From Phytophthora colocasiae (lineage: Eukaryota > Oomycota > Peronosporomycetes > Peronosporales > Peronosporaceae): DNA of 64,000 nt. The DNA lies in the NCBI GenBank assembly GCA_018806915.1, contig JAGKQI010000091.1, positions 248,001 to 312,000 on the forward strand, read 5' to 3'. Under the pieces are notes generated by a model that saw nothing but the letters and a program-made list of their open reading frames with translations, was not told where the DNA came from and did no database searches. The position numbers and the translations under genes were made by a program. The stretch's first letter is position 1. Each line of letters begins with the position of its first letter. Positions 55,080 to 64,000 of this stretch are shown one piece after another.

Positions 55080-56770
55080 TTAAAACTCGTGCGTGTGTGC
55101 AAGTCGGTACCGGATCATCTCCATACCTCCCGGAGCATCTCGAACGACATCGGCGTGCAGAACTCCCACCAACGCAAGGAACGCGACAACGATGGGAATT
55201 AAAACCAGTGGCGACGACCGGTGCAGCCCAGCAAGTTGTAGCCCCGCCATTTGCTCTGCTTCATCCTCCTCGTGAGGAACGAAAGCCTCATGGACGACAT
55301 TGTCCACGATCTCCACGTTATCAGAAGCTCCAAGCCACTTCGTCAGATACTCGAGGATCTGTTCGCGTTGCTTCTTCAAAGGTGCGGGGACGTTCGGGTC
55401 AGCTCGTAGGTCGCCGCAGTGTCCACATAAGTTGCACTTCGCCAAATTGGCGATCTCATCGTCTGACAACGTATCAAGCACCGACGCTCGTTGCCACGGG
55501 TCATCGCCACCATTGGAAAAGAAAATCTTGTGGCCGTTGGGGTGGTCTCCTCCATACAGCTTCGTGATTTCATTCACTCCTTCGGACGGATTCACAACGT
55601 CCCCAAAGACAGTCTGGCACTGTTTGAGGTGGTAATCCAGGTCCACCATTGCTGACCGAAGGCTTTTCTCCTTCGGAGCGACCTGGAAGTATGCAAGCTG
55701 GGAGCACTTCTGCCAACGCCACGATCGTCCATCCCCCCAACGAGTACGGTCCTTCGCTAAGCACTTGGTATCGTAGAAGCATCCACTTCCAAAGGAAGAT
55801 CCGTACATGTCGATCGTGAAGGCTGCGAATGAGTCGATCAGCGAGTTATTCCGTTCGAAGGCTCCGACCATACTGTCACACACGATATCTTTGTGTCCAT
55901 ACTGCACCGCCATTGCTGCAGCATCTGCGATCATGTAGAAGAAGTCAGCATCCTCCAGTTCTTGAGCGCCAAACAATCCTTTCACAGCCGTCGCATTCCC
56001 ACTCTTAAGCTGCTCCTCGAAAGCTTCAGTAGTGAGGCGCAGGACATCAGCACATGACGGACCTGCCGCCATCGCCACTTGCTCATCAAATTGGTGGAAC
56101 TTGTATACTGGCTGCACCACCCCGGAGGACGACAGCGCTGCCACAGTCGTGTCTGGATAAGCGACACGGAACCACGCAGAGAGAGCTCCTGGGTAGGATC
56201 CTCCAATCGCGATCCACTGATTGCTGTCTTCAGCTCCTAAATGACCTTGATAACTCTCCTTGAAGTGCTTAAGATCCGCAAGAGCTTGTTGCACAGTCAG
56301 ATACTTGTAGTTTTCTGTTGAAAGATCTGCAGTAGGGATACTTTTGCCGTAAAACCGATGCTCCAGAGCCAGGATCTAATGACAAAATGCAATCAATAAA
56401 CAAATGTACATCAAAACTTCCACTAATATTGTACCTTGGCTCCGAATTTCTGAGCAATGACGTGTACGAATCCTCCTGGTGCTTTCTCCAGAGCACCTTC
56501 TCCCCCAATATAAAGGATTACAGGACCATTGGGTTTGGTCCAGAACTTGTCCACCTGATAATAGCGTTGCTGGAAGGTTGAGTTGCTGCTGTCTGTAGCG
56601 AAGTGGTCCACATTCTGATTAAACCAGAGCTGCTGAGCGTCAACCTGGAACAGCAATTGGTCTTCCTGCTCAACCAACTGCCACAATTGACCGTCCTTAG
56701 CATGCGAGGGGAAGGTGAAGGCCTCGGAGACGCCACACAGCGCCACTAACAACAATAGGAAGGAAACCAT
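55080..56770 (-). CDS. Serine carboxypeptidase S28 (prolyl carboxypeptidase / TSSP-like)
   Basis: Two exons, 56770-56435 and 56375-55080, giving 543 residues. A signal peptide (MVSFLLLLVALCGVSEA) marks it as secreted or vacuolar. S28 motifs: YFQQR-like QQRYYQVDKFW, PVILYIGGEG, the nucleophile region IAIGGSYPGALSAW (Ser about residue 172), the Asp region NGGDDPWQ and the His region CGHCGDLRADP. A hydrophobic segment near the C-terminus (LVLIPIVVAFLALVGVLHA) suggests a membrane anchor. S28 enzymes cleave after proline from the C- or N-terminus. All three catalytic residues are present. The stop codon lies 9 bp from a MITE, so the 3' UTR may overlap it. The start at 56770 is chosen because the signal peptide begins there. 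Confidence 0.9.
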
Positions 56771-56988
56771 GATCCAAATGAGGCCGGGAACTGCGTCTCC
56801 TCCTTGAGCGCGGCCTGTACGTGTAGAGTTGTCTTTGGATCGGCGCTTCGAACGTTTAACAGTTACGACGTTGGAACATATCAATTAACGGGTTTAAACA
56901 GTTACGACGGGTTTAAACAACGGGACGCCCAGAGCCTCCTTGTACACGCGCTCCCCCGCTACGAAAGCAACAGGATGTATTCACTAGC

Positions 56989-58314
56989 ATGTCTTGTACA
57001 CATCTAGCAAGTTTCACTGTAGCAGTCGCACTTGCAGGCGCGCAAGTCAAACTAATTATTACGCTTATTCAAAATAGCAGGGACTGGCGATCGATCTTCA
57101 AGGGTTGTAGTGTTCTACAGTATTATCTTAGTGGATTCCCAATTCGAAGTGGAGCGCTGCTCGCCACCCTTGAACGGAAGGCTTCCGGGAGTCCCATGCT
57201 GGCCAGTGCCAGCCCGACACTGACCTCACTCTTCAATCTGCCAAGAGATGCCCACGTCCACTGAGAAGCAAGCGCGTTTGGAGACATTTCGTGCAGTGGC
57301 AACACGCCACCACCGGGACCCCCGCGCGTCGGAGTCAAGCTCGCGGCAAAGCTGCTCCGGATTCTCGAGATGCCCTTCGTCGGCTCTAACCTCTACTATC
57401 ACGAAGCCATTCCTTATGTGTCGTGGAAGGCTCTACAGTCGAAGCTTGGGAAGTCTAGGGCTTTGGACCAGTTCGCCGGACATTTCGGAGGTGTGGGTCT
57501 TATTGTTGATCGTGGAATTGGAAAGCCGAAGACACTCTGTACCCGCGGTGAAGGCCGGCAAACCTACCTGAGGTTTGCCGATGTCTTAAAGCACAAGCGC
57601 CTTCGTTCCGCTGTGGGTAGACTTTTTTGTGACTGGGTGGAAGGGCCTCTCGGCGAGGGGATCATGACAAACCCACCTAGAGACTATGCGGAGTATCTCG
57701 GGCCATACATCACCGGGGTTATCTACGCCGACCCAGAGAAAGGAACCAGAGGGATTTATATTCTGCACTGCGGTTCGACGTACTCTTTCAACAATCAAGA
57801 ATACGACGGTCCCTACTTTGAATGTGGGGCAGTCCCAGGACATCCCGAGAAGACTAACCGAGCACCGGTCCTCAATAGCTCAACGTATAACAAAGGCACA
57901 GTGAACTTTCTGTTCGGGCTGGAGTGCATGGAAAATGACCGCGTCAAAGCAGAGTTTGAGCTGCTGAAAAAGCTGACGGAACTAGGACTAGCTCGTCCTA
58001 TTCCAAACGGTGAAGGGTTGACTACAGAGACTTTCGTATTTCATGAGGACGATCTTCCAATGATCCACGACAGCGTCTGCGCTTTGAGGCTCGCGTTTCA
58101 GCCTCCAGAAAGAAGAATGACCCCCGACCACATACACGCCGTTGAAAACCCGTTCACCAGGGATCCGCAGCTTCAGCCACAGCGGACAGGACCAAGTGTG
58201 CCTGGTCTTCCCGAGAGGGTCGAGTTAACAGGTCCAGGATGGCGTATAGCTCCACCGCCGATTTCATGCGTCAGTGTAAGCAGCCGTGCGAGTAGTGCAA
58301 ACGGTGTGCAGTAA
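56989..58314 (+). CDS. Orphan ORF with GIY-YIG-like motifs, one in-frame stop
   Basis: Two pieces lie in one frame: 56989-57264 and 57265-58314, separated by a TGA at 57262-57264. The second part alone has an ATG at 57370 and 314 residues. From that ATG: GVIY at residues 116-119, RGIYILHCGST at 127-137, and an EFELLKKL helix with Glu at 195 and 197. This order resembles GIY-YIG nucleases (GIY, YIG, then a catalytic Glu in a LIKKL-type helix), but the usual Arg and His between them are not obvious. Flanks show no TIRs or LTRs. I do not recognise the remainder (IVDRGIGKPKTLCTRGEGRQ). It may be a decayed mobile-element protein or a lineage-specific gene. Confidence 0.4.
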
Positions 58315-58635
58315 TACCAATGCTTAGGAGAATTCCTTGTGGTCCGTCAAGACGCATTGATATCTCCGCATATAGACCCAGATCCGTCATAGCAGACCTT
58401 CACGCTCCCCTTTACGATAGTGAAAAGTGTCAGCATGTACCTCATTGCTGACTATCAGCAGGTAGAAGGATCAGCTTGTTGGAACACATTGACATTGGTG
58501 CTATTGGTCGCTGGTTTTAGCTGCTTTTAGGGGGGCGTGTAACGGACCTCGTTATGGAAGTTTCAGGCTTCGACGACTGATCTCCTGCTGGTAGCAAAGC
58601 ACTCAGATAATCTCTCCCTTGCGTATAGCTCCAAG
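58315..58635. other. Intergenic region with an LTR-like TGTAACGG motif
   Basis: About 320 bp between the orphan ORF and NECAP. It contains TGTAACGG at 58538, resembling the start of some LTRs (also seen near 4520), but no retroelement body is attached. It should also hold the NECAP promoter. Confidence 0.35.
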
Positions 58636-59602
58636 ATGGCAGAAGTCGGTACGTGCTCGCTTATTAGTGTCATGAGTTCGAACATTGCTTGACTATGTGG
58701 CTATCGTCTCAACAGAAGTACAGCGTGTCCTGGCAACAATCAACCAGGTCTTCGTGTTCCAGATCCCTCCACAGACGTCGGCTGCTGGTCACAGGTACTG
58801 CATAGACAACTACTCCACAAAATATCATCAGTCATCTTACGAAGCTTTAACTTTAGAGCGGACTCTTGGCCGAGCACTCCAGCGTGGACTGGTCGTCTGC
58901 AGGTTTCCTCTGTCGGAGAAGATGCTGTCATCGAACTGAAAGATCCCAACACGGGTGTTTTGTTCGCTGCATGCCCCATCAAGGCTGGTGGACCTCCAGC
59001 CATCCAAAAGGGTAAATCACTACAGTACTACAAGCTTAAAACAATTGATTAACCTCTCTTCTCTCTCTCTAGTGGTTGACAGCAGTCGGTACTTCGTTCT
59101 ACGTGCCGTTGATCGTGTCTCTGGTACGTTTTCCAAACAGCTTCATGTCCGTTGAGCACGTTACTGACACTAAGCGTACTGCTACTAACCAGGTCGCCAC
59201 GCCTTCATCGGCATCGCGTTCAACAACCGCAGCGATGCATTCGACTTCAATGTTGCCATCGACGATTTCAGCAAGTCCGTACATGTAGTTTATTCTACTA
59301 TTTCATGAGCCGAACACTTAAATTCTGTCTTTGTTGTCTCTAGGGAGCTGAGACGTGAGCAGACGCAGCAACAAGCAACCACTTCAGCTCCTCCAGTCGA
59401 CTACTCGCTAAAGGAAGGTCAAACGATCCGAATCAAACTCAACACCAAGAAGAAAGACGCAGCGAAAGCGGAAGACGACGACGACATGGATCCATTTGGC
59501 TCCACGAGTTCGCCCAAGAAGACCAGTACCAGTGCAAGCGGTGAAGGAGATCTACTGGGGTTCTCGACTGCAGCTTCTACCAGCAATTGGGAAACGTTTT
59601 AA
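58636..59602 (+). CDS. NECAP (adaptin-ear-binding coat-associated protein)
   Basis: Six exons with consistent phases: 58636-58648, 58716-58794, 58857-59011, 59073-59123, 59193-59274, 59344-59602. The first 160 residues form the NECAP PH-like domain: VFVFQIPPQTSAAGHR, GRLQVSSVGEDAVIELKDP, VVDSSRYFVLRAVDRVSGRH, AFIGIAFNNRSDAFDFNVA. The KEGQTIRIKL motif follows, as in animal NECAP1/2. The tail contains DPFGST and ends in WETF, a WxxF motif for the AP-1/AP-2 ear. The protein assists clathrin-coated vesicle formation with AP-2. The intron after exon 5 begins GTCCGT, an unusual donor. The first exon is only 13 bases. Confidence 0.93.
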
Positions 59603-59737
59603 GCCCAAAAAGCTCAACTTAACGGCAAGTTGAAGTTAACAAATAAGGAATGTAGCCATTTCATTGATTGACACATAGTGATCGATTCGACAGTTGATAG
59701 ATAACGCCCACTTGCCTATAAGTCTTCTCTTGCCTAA

Positions 59738-60742
59738 ATGCCGCGTACTAAGCGCCGAGGAACTTCTAGTCGCCGTCGATCTGCCAAGACTGGGCGCTTT
59801 ATCTCTGCTACTGCCAAGACTGGACGCTTTATCTCTGCTACTGCCCCTGGGTTGGCTGGGACGTTGCTGTTCCGTAAAGAGCTCCTGCACTACTTTGTGT
59901 TGTTTGTGGATGCCCAATCGCTTTTGTCTCTCTGTGAGGCGATGGCCCAAGTGAGCTGCACTCGCGTTATCCTTCTGGACGAAGCTTGGTGGCAGGAGCT
60001 ATTGATGGCTCACTTTGGAGTACCGTTGAAAGGTTCCAAGGTGCATCGTAGTGTCACTTTAGCTGCTGGTTGTTCCAAGCTCTTGGATTACCTGAGTCTG
60101 CGCTCACAACGGGAACGCTTCGAACAATTCGTCCATGTTGTAAAAGGTGACCTGGGGACCATCACCACTGTTGGAGATCAACCAGTTGACTGTCTGGTGT
60201 TCCCAACGTCCTGCTCGTACCGAAACCCGGGGACTGGTGTTGCTGGAAGGGTTCATGAACGTGCAGGCCCCAGCTTGGACCAAGCAGTAGTGAAGCTCCA
60301 TATGAAAAACACTGCAAAGCCAGGGAGCGCTATGTGTACGGTGGGCTGCGGTTCTGGTGTGCGAGTTCTTGTGCACTGTGTGGGCCCCACGCCACGTACT
60401 TCGAACGCGGACAAGATGTTGTACACGACGTACGTGAACGCTTTCCTTGTGGTGGACAGCAACGACGCCCTATGTGCCGCTGTGGCTTCTATCTCCACTG
60501 GGTTGTTTCGTTTTCCTGTGCCTCGTGCTACTGACATTGCGCTTAGCGCTATTCGTGATCTCATTCGCCTGCGTCCAAGCTGGAAATCTGGCATCACCTT
60601 TGTCTGTATCGATGACGACGTGTACGAAAACTTTCAGCGCGCTCGTCAAGAAACGTTTCAAGCTTTCCACACGAAGGGGGTCGCGCACAAAGGATTAGTG
60701 AAAAAGCTGTCGATGGAAGAATTCATTGTGAACGAGGCTTGA
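59738..60742 (+). CDS. Macrodomain protein with basic repeat leader
   Basis: One exon, 334 residues. The basic N-terminus carries a short duplication (AKTGRFISAT twice in a row, DNA also duplicated near 59789-59845). Residues about 30-110 form a helical region of unknown type (LLHYFVLFVDAQSLLSLCEA). A macrodomain follows (about 120-310): VVKGDLGTITTV, DCLVFPTSCSYRNPGTGVAG, CTVGCGSGVRVLVHCVGPTP, STGLFRFPVPRATDIAL. The GTGVAG and STGLFRFP loops correspond to those that bind ADP-ribose, so binding or hydrolysis of ADP-ribose is plausible. The order of motifs fits the family; the tail after it is specific to this protein. Confidence 0.85.
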   Translation: MPRTKRRGTSSRRRSAKTGRFISATAKTGRFISATAPGLAGTLLFRKELLHYFVLFVDAQSLLSLCEAMAQVSCTRVILLDEAWWQELLMAHFGVPLKGSKVHRSVTLAAGCSKLLDYLSLRSQRERFEQFVHVVKGDLGTITTVGDQPVDCLVFPTSCSYRNPGTGVAGRVHERAGPSLDQAVVKLHMKNTAKPGSAMCTVGCGSGVRVLVHCVGPTPRTSNADKMLYTTYVNAFLVVDSNDALCAAVASISTGLFRFPVPRATDIALSAIRDLIRLRPSWKSGITFVCIDDDVYENFQRARQETFQAFHTKGVAHKGLVKKLSMEEFIVNEA

Positions 60743-60807
60743 GCCTTCGTTGTGGGCATCGCGAGGCTGTTACGTTTCGACAGATCAATCAGTTGTGAGT
60801 ATTATCG

Positions 60808-63210
60808 TTATTGCCCTACACTGTTGTTGTTACCTTGTTCCATCATTTGCTTCAGTCGAGTCATGTTCAGCGGTGGAAAAAGATTCTCGTACCGTTTCCA
60901 AGCTCGACGTGGTTGCCGTGATGAACGAGCTTGGCCCTTTTCACTGGCTTGTGTTCGTGGACTTGAGCCTGAAGGTCCGAATAAGGCATCGAATGAAACG
61001 CTGTCAGATTGAAGTCTTCGCCCGGATCCCAACGGATCACCTGAGTGCTCGAATTGAGGCAATTGAGATCCAGTCTCGTGGGATTCTTGTGTGGAGAGAC
61101 TGCCTTGTCGACGACGCTTCTGCGTCTTAGCACGCACGTGGACATCCTTTTGCTTGGTCTGTGGTGTACTATCTGGCTCTGTAGTTGTAGCTGGTGATGG
61201 GTCCTCTGCATTTTCATGGCGACGCCGCTTAGAACCCCGAGACACAACAGAAGCAGGTTCAGTACGACTTGAACCAGTATCTACCGAGATGACAAGATTG
61301 GACGGACTCTTGGCAGGAAGCTGATGCCTGGGAGGGGCAGGAGAAGCAGGACGGCTGCTAGCACGTGGTGCATTATTGCCCGGGGTAGCTGTTGCAGTCG
61401 ATACAGAACGCTCTGCAGTAGCTGGTGTCCTCGGTGACGGAGTCTTGAATTCTGAAGTATCCTCAACAGTTTCCGACTCCTTCTGTGGAGCATTTGAATC
61501 TTCAGCCACCTCTTCAGTCATTGTGAGATCATCCCCCATGTCTGTATCTGCTCTCTGTGTGACTTCAATCCCTTCTTCAGTCAACGTAAGATTGTCCTCC
61601 ATGTCTGATTTCCGTGTGACTTCAATCCCTTCTTCCGTCAACGTGAGTTCGTCCGCCGAGTCTGCGTTGTCTCCATTAACTAATCGATCAGTCACTGACC
61701 TGGGAGACGCGAAATCGCTCGTCTCGTACTCGAAAGCATTGGAATCGTCGTACTGATCATATTCCAGCGTCACAGTCGCTTGAGAGGAAACATACTCCTC
61801 TGGTGTATACTTCTCCTCCGTCTCAACTTGCTTTTCTTCCTCCGGTTGGTCCAAAACCTGTGTAGCCTCCTCTTGGTCATTTTCGCCTTCATCTTCATCA
61901 GGATCTTCGGCTGGTTTAACTCCTAAAAAGTTCTTCACCGATTTAACCAACCAGTTGCTTTCTTTTTTTGCTGGCGTTTGCTTCTTCTTCTGCGTTTTTG
62001 ATGGTAGTGGTGAAGACAGAGGTGGAGCCGTATTCTTTCTTTTCTCTTCCTCGTCTTCAACGTTAGTTTTCCCTCGCACCTTCCTCCTCTTGCTTGTGGG
62101 TGTTGCACGTGGAGAGCTCTCAGGGGTATCATTCGTGAGGTCGACGATCCCACTTGAATGTACAGGGGATGGCTTTACGGGTTCTGTCTTTTGCTTCGAA
62201 CTTGGCGTAGAAACAGTGATTGTCGATTTCTTTGACCCCCCAGGCTGCCTATCTTCGTCCTCTGAACTGCTTTCCAAGTCGCTCCCAGCGACAAAAGTCT
62301 CTTGGATATTTTCCTGCTGAAACTGGAACCTCTGACTGTCGAGTGAGGACTCGTCACTCAATGGCGCCAACGAGTTTCCCGACAGTGACACCGACGACTT
62401 ACCGGGTGACATAGGGCCACTGAGCTGTGATTCGGGCGTCGGCACCACCCCATTTTCCTCAATAAGCTGTGAATCTGTTGGCTGGTGCTCAATTGCACTT
62501 GGTGGGCCCCACTCCTCCTGCTCTTCCAGTTGCTGTTCCTGATCCTCCGGGATCACACAGTCCTCATCCAACAGCGGCCGTTCGTCGTCAAACCTGTCAC
62601 CCTCAGCAGCTCTAAGAGGCAAAAGACCTTGGTGGATCATCAGTTGCTTCTCCAACTCTGCATCACTCAATGCTTTTAGTCTCTCAGCAACGAGGGGGTT
62701 ACTGTAGACCTCTGGGTGCGACTGGACTGCCAGCTCGTTCTCCTCAACGATAGCCAGAGCGTCCACCCACAGATAAACCGGAGCTTTCCCTTTGCTACTA
62801 CTGGACAATGACACTGACGTAGCATTATGTTGCTGGTCCGTGGACAGACACCGCGTCATGGTGGCGAAATGATACTTGGTGACACGCACGACGCTGCCCC
62901 GCAGTCTCCCGATCGACTTGTAGCCTCGTTCTTCCCTCAATGCAGTCATCACATGGGTCGGAATAAAAGCCTCTATGTCGTATCCACGATCTACGAGCGT
63001 CGCAGTGTGCAAGGAGCTATTGGTTCGACGAACAAGCATAACTTGCGAATGACCGTTCGAAGCTTCTACAGCAGCCTGCGACTCCGTTTCTTCGCTCAAA
63101 CTCTCAGAGAAGCTGTCACTTGGCTTATTCTTAACAGTGAGAGGCGCTCCGAGCGCGGAGAGCAGCTCCCGCAGCAGGAATTCAGTGACGAAGCTCGAAC
63201 GCGGCGCCAT
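60808..63210 (-). CDS. ACD/TPP1-like OB-fold protein with repeats, candidate telomere protein
   Basis: A single exon of 800 residues. The N-terminus (1-170) reads SSFVTEFLLRELLSAL, a strand series with HTATLVDRGYDIEAFIPTHV, RLRGSVVRVTKYHF and APVYLWVDALAIVEENEL. In order and spacing this resembles the TPP1/ACD OB fold (RFL..., V(R)CLVTREAL, GRLLLLQ..., FYLQVDRFSLL), a telomere cap component that binds POT1 and recruits telomerase. The middle is acidic and low complexity, with three imperfect repeats of LTLTEEGIEVT near 61510-61660. The C-terminus is basic (RRAWKRYENLFPPLNMTRLK). Other OB-fold proteins are possible. The start shares a short divergent spacer with the next gene (63339). Confidence 0.55.
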   Translation of the reverse strand: MAPRSSFVTEFLLRELLSALGAPLTVKNKPSDSFSESLSEETESQAAVEASNGHSQVMLVRRTNSSLHTATLVDRGYDIEAFIPTHVMTALREERGYKSIGRLRGSVVRVTKYHFATMTRCLSTDQQHNATSVSLSSSSKGKAPVYLWVDALAIVEENELAVQSHPEVYSNPLVAERLKALSDAELEKQLMIHQGLLPLRAAEGDRFDDERPLLDEDCVIPEDQEQQLEEQEEWGPPSAIEHQPTDSQLIEENGVVPTPESQLSGPMSPGKSSVSLSGNSLAPLSDESSLDSQRFQFQQENIQETFVAGSDLESSSEDEDRQPGGSKKSTITVSTPSSKQKTEPVKPSPVHSSGIVDLTNDTPESSPRATPTSKRRKVRGKTNVEDEEEKRKNTAPPLSSPLPSKTQKKKQTPAKKESNWLVKSVKNFLGVKPAEDPDEDEGENDQEEATQVLDQPEEEKQVETEEKYTPEEYVSSQATVTLEYDQYDDSNAFEYETSDFASPRSVTDRLVNGDNADSADELTLTEEGIEVTRKSDMEDNLTLTEEGIEVTQRADTDMGDDLTMTEEVAEDSNAPQKESETVEDTSEFKTPSPRTPATAERSVSTATATPGNNAPRASSRPASPAPPRHQLPAKSPSNLVISVDTGSSRTEPASVVSRGSKRRRHENAEDPSPATTTEPDSTPQTKQKDVHVRAKTQKRRRQGSLSTQESHETGSQLPQFEHSGDPLGSGRRLQSDSVSFDALFGPSGSSPRTQASEKGQARSSRQPRRAWKRYENLFPPLNMTRLKQMMEQGNNNSVGQ

Positions 63211-63338
63211 CCTTTCCGCTATGATGACTCGTCTGGCACTACAAATTTTTGAATTATTTTGACCAATAGATTATTTTAATTTGTTTTACCCAATCACCAT
63301 CAAGTTGACCTCGCAGGACGATCACTCTCGACTTGACC

Positions 63339-64000
63339 ATGATGTGTTGGGGCCGCGTCGCCGCGCGGGGGCTACGCGCCGCCTGGAGCGCCCCCGCCGC
63401 CTCTGCGCCTCGTGGAGCCATGGGGATGCGCTCTAGAGCTGGTACGCAGGCTCCAGTGGCCGCTAATACTGTCAAGAGCGCTGTGGGGCCGTCTGGAGCC
63501 CATGTATCTCCGTCTGGATCGGCAGCAGCTACGGCCTTTAAGAGCAAACGCAGTCGAATTGTGAAGCCTCGTTCGGCTGCCTACGTGTTACTGGGTAGGT
63601 ACCAAGTGGACAGACTGCTGAAACTCAAGCAGAACAATGGTGAGTCGTGAATTAAGGGAAGGAAGGGCATATATCAGATTTTCGTCACTAATATTGTATG
63701 TTTTTTTCGTCTTTACAGCTATTAAGGCGGCCAAGAAGGCAGCAGAAGCAGAGGCAAAGGAGGCTGTTGCTGCTGCAGAAGCGGACGCCAATTTACGGCT
63801 GCGCAACTCGCTGGTGAGGATCCCTGGATGACTGGATGCTAGGCTGCTGTTTCTGGCAGCTTGCTTGGATGATCTGCTCCATCGTATTCACACATTGATG
63901 TATGTTGCTGTCGGCGGTGAAATATGCACGCGACTTGTTGCAGGTGCTGCGCTTTAGCAACGAGAATTCGTATTTGAACTGGGCGAGAAATGGTGTGCTC
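63339..64000 (+). CDS. Unrecognised protein, possibly mitochondrial, cut by window edge
   Basis: The 5' part of a gene: exon 1 63339-63639, exon 2 63719-63813, exon 3 from 63944 to beyond 64000. The N-terminus (MMCWGRVAARGLRAAWSAPA, then ASAPRGAMGMRSRAG) is basic and alanine-rich like a mitochondrial presequence. A short conserved-looking patch (SAAYVLLGRYQVDRLLKLKQ) is followed by an alanine/lysine helix and FSNENSYLNWARNG at the edge. Phases are consistent. No family recognised from the visible part. Confidence 0.45.

Overview
The window looks like nuclear DNA of an oomycete, most probably Phytophthora or a close relative. The evidence is: compact genes with short introns (about 55-80 bp, GT...AG); two adjacent degraded Crinkler (CRN) LFLAK domains, a family typical of plant-pathogenic oomycetes; two genes for flagellar axoneme proteins (SPEF2-like and RSPH14-like), which fit a zoospore-forming organism; a plant-type DYRK kinase; and the mixture of Copia, Gypsy, LINE, pogo/Tigger, PiggyBac and hAT remnants. 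There is no sign of bacterial organisation.

Layout. Bases 1-9000 are a transposon graveyard: a Copia gag/protease piece on the minus strand with its primer-binding site, a nonsense-riddled Gypsy pol on the plus strand, a DDE transposase fragment, a LINE 3' remnant, the CRN pair, and a nearly complete pogo/Tigger element with 25-bp inverted repeats and TA target duplication. From 9 to 17 kb, all on the minus strand, lie a polysaccharide deacetylase, cofilin, an RSPH14-like protein and a giant armadillo-repeat protein. Each is broken by apparent single-base frameshifts. From 17 to 32 kb come a C2-domain protein, a CBP/p300 acetyltransferase, an unknown plus-strand gene with a beta-rich region, a small coiled-coil gene, CCR4-NOT subunit 3, and a five-exon serine racemase interrupted by a 2.1-kb PiggyBac-like element. 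A hAT/BED transposase follows. From 32 to 43 kb are an ER-type DnaJ membrane protein, a 1.8-kb empty stretch, a mitochondrial carrier, cytosolic isoleucyl-tRNA synthetase, a small zinc-finger protein, an RCHY1-type E3 ligase and a small membrane protein. From 43 to 57 kb are SPEF2, a small unknown gene, a DYRKP kinase, two unknown plus-strand genes, a sugar-phosphate/nucleotide-sugar transporter, a 669-bp MITE and an S28 peptidase. From 57 to 64 kb are an orphan ORF with GIY-YIG-like motifs, NECAP, a macrodomain protein, an ACD/TPP1-like OB-fold protein and the 5' end of an unknown gene cut by the window edge.

Most genes are unrelated housekeeping functions packed closely, as is usual in gene-dense oomycete islands. 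The intruding repeats sit at the edges of this island or, in the case of the PiggyBac element, inside a gene. The observations most worth following are the exact TTAA insertion in serine racemase, with an internal satellite that repeats the element's terminal motif; the TPP1-like protein; the GIY-YIG-like orphan; and the cluster of frameshifts between 7.5 and 16.6 kb.
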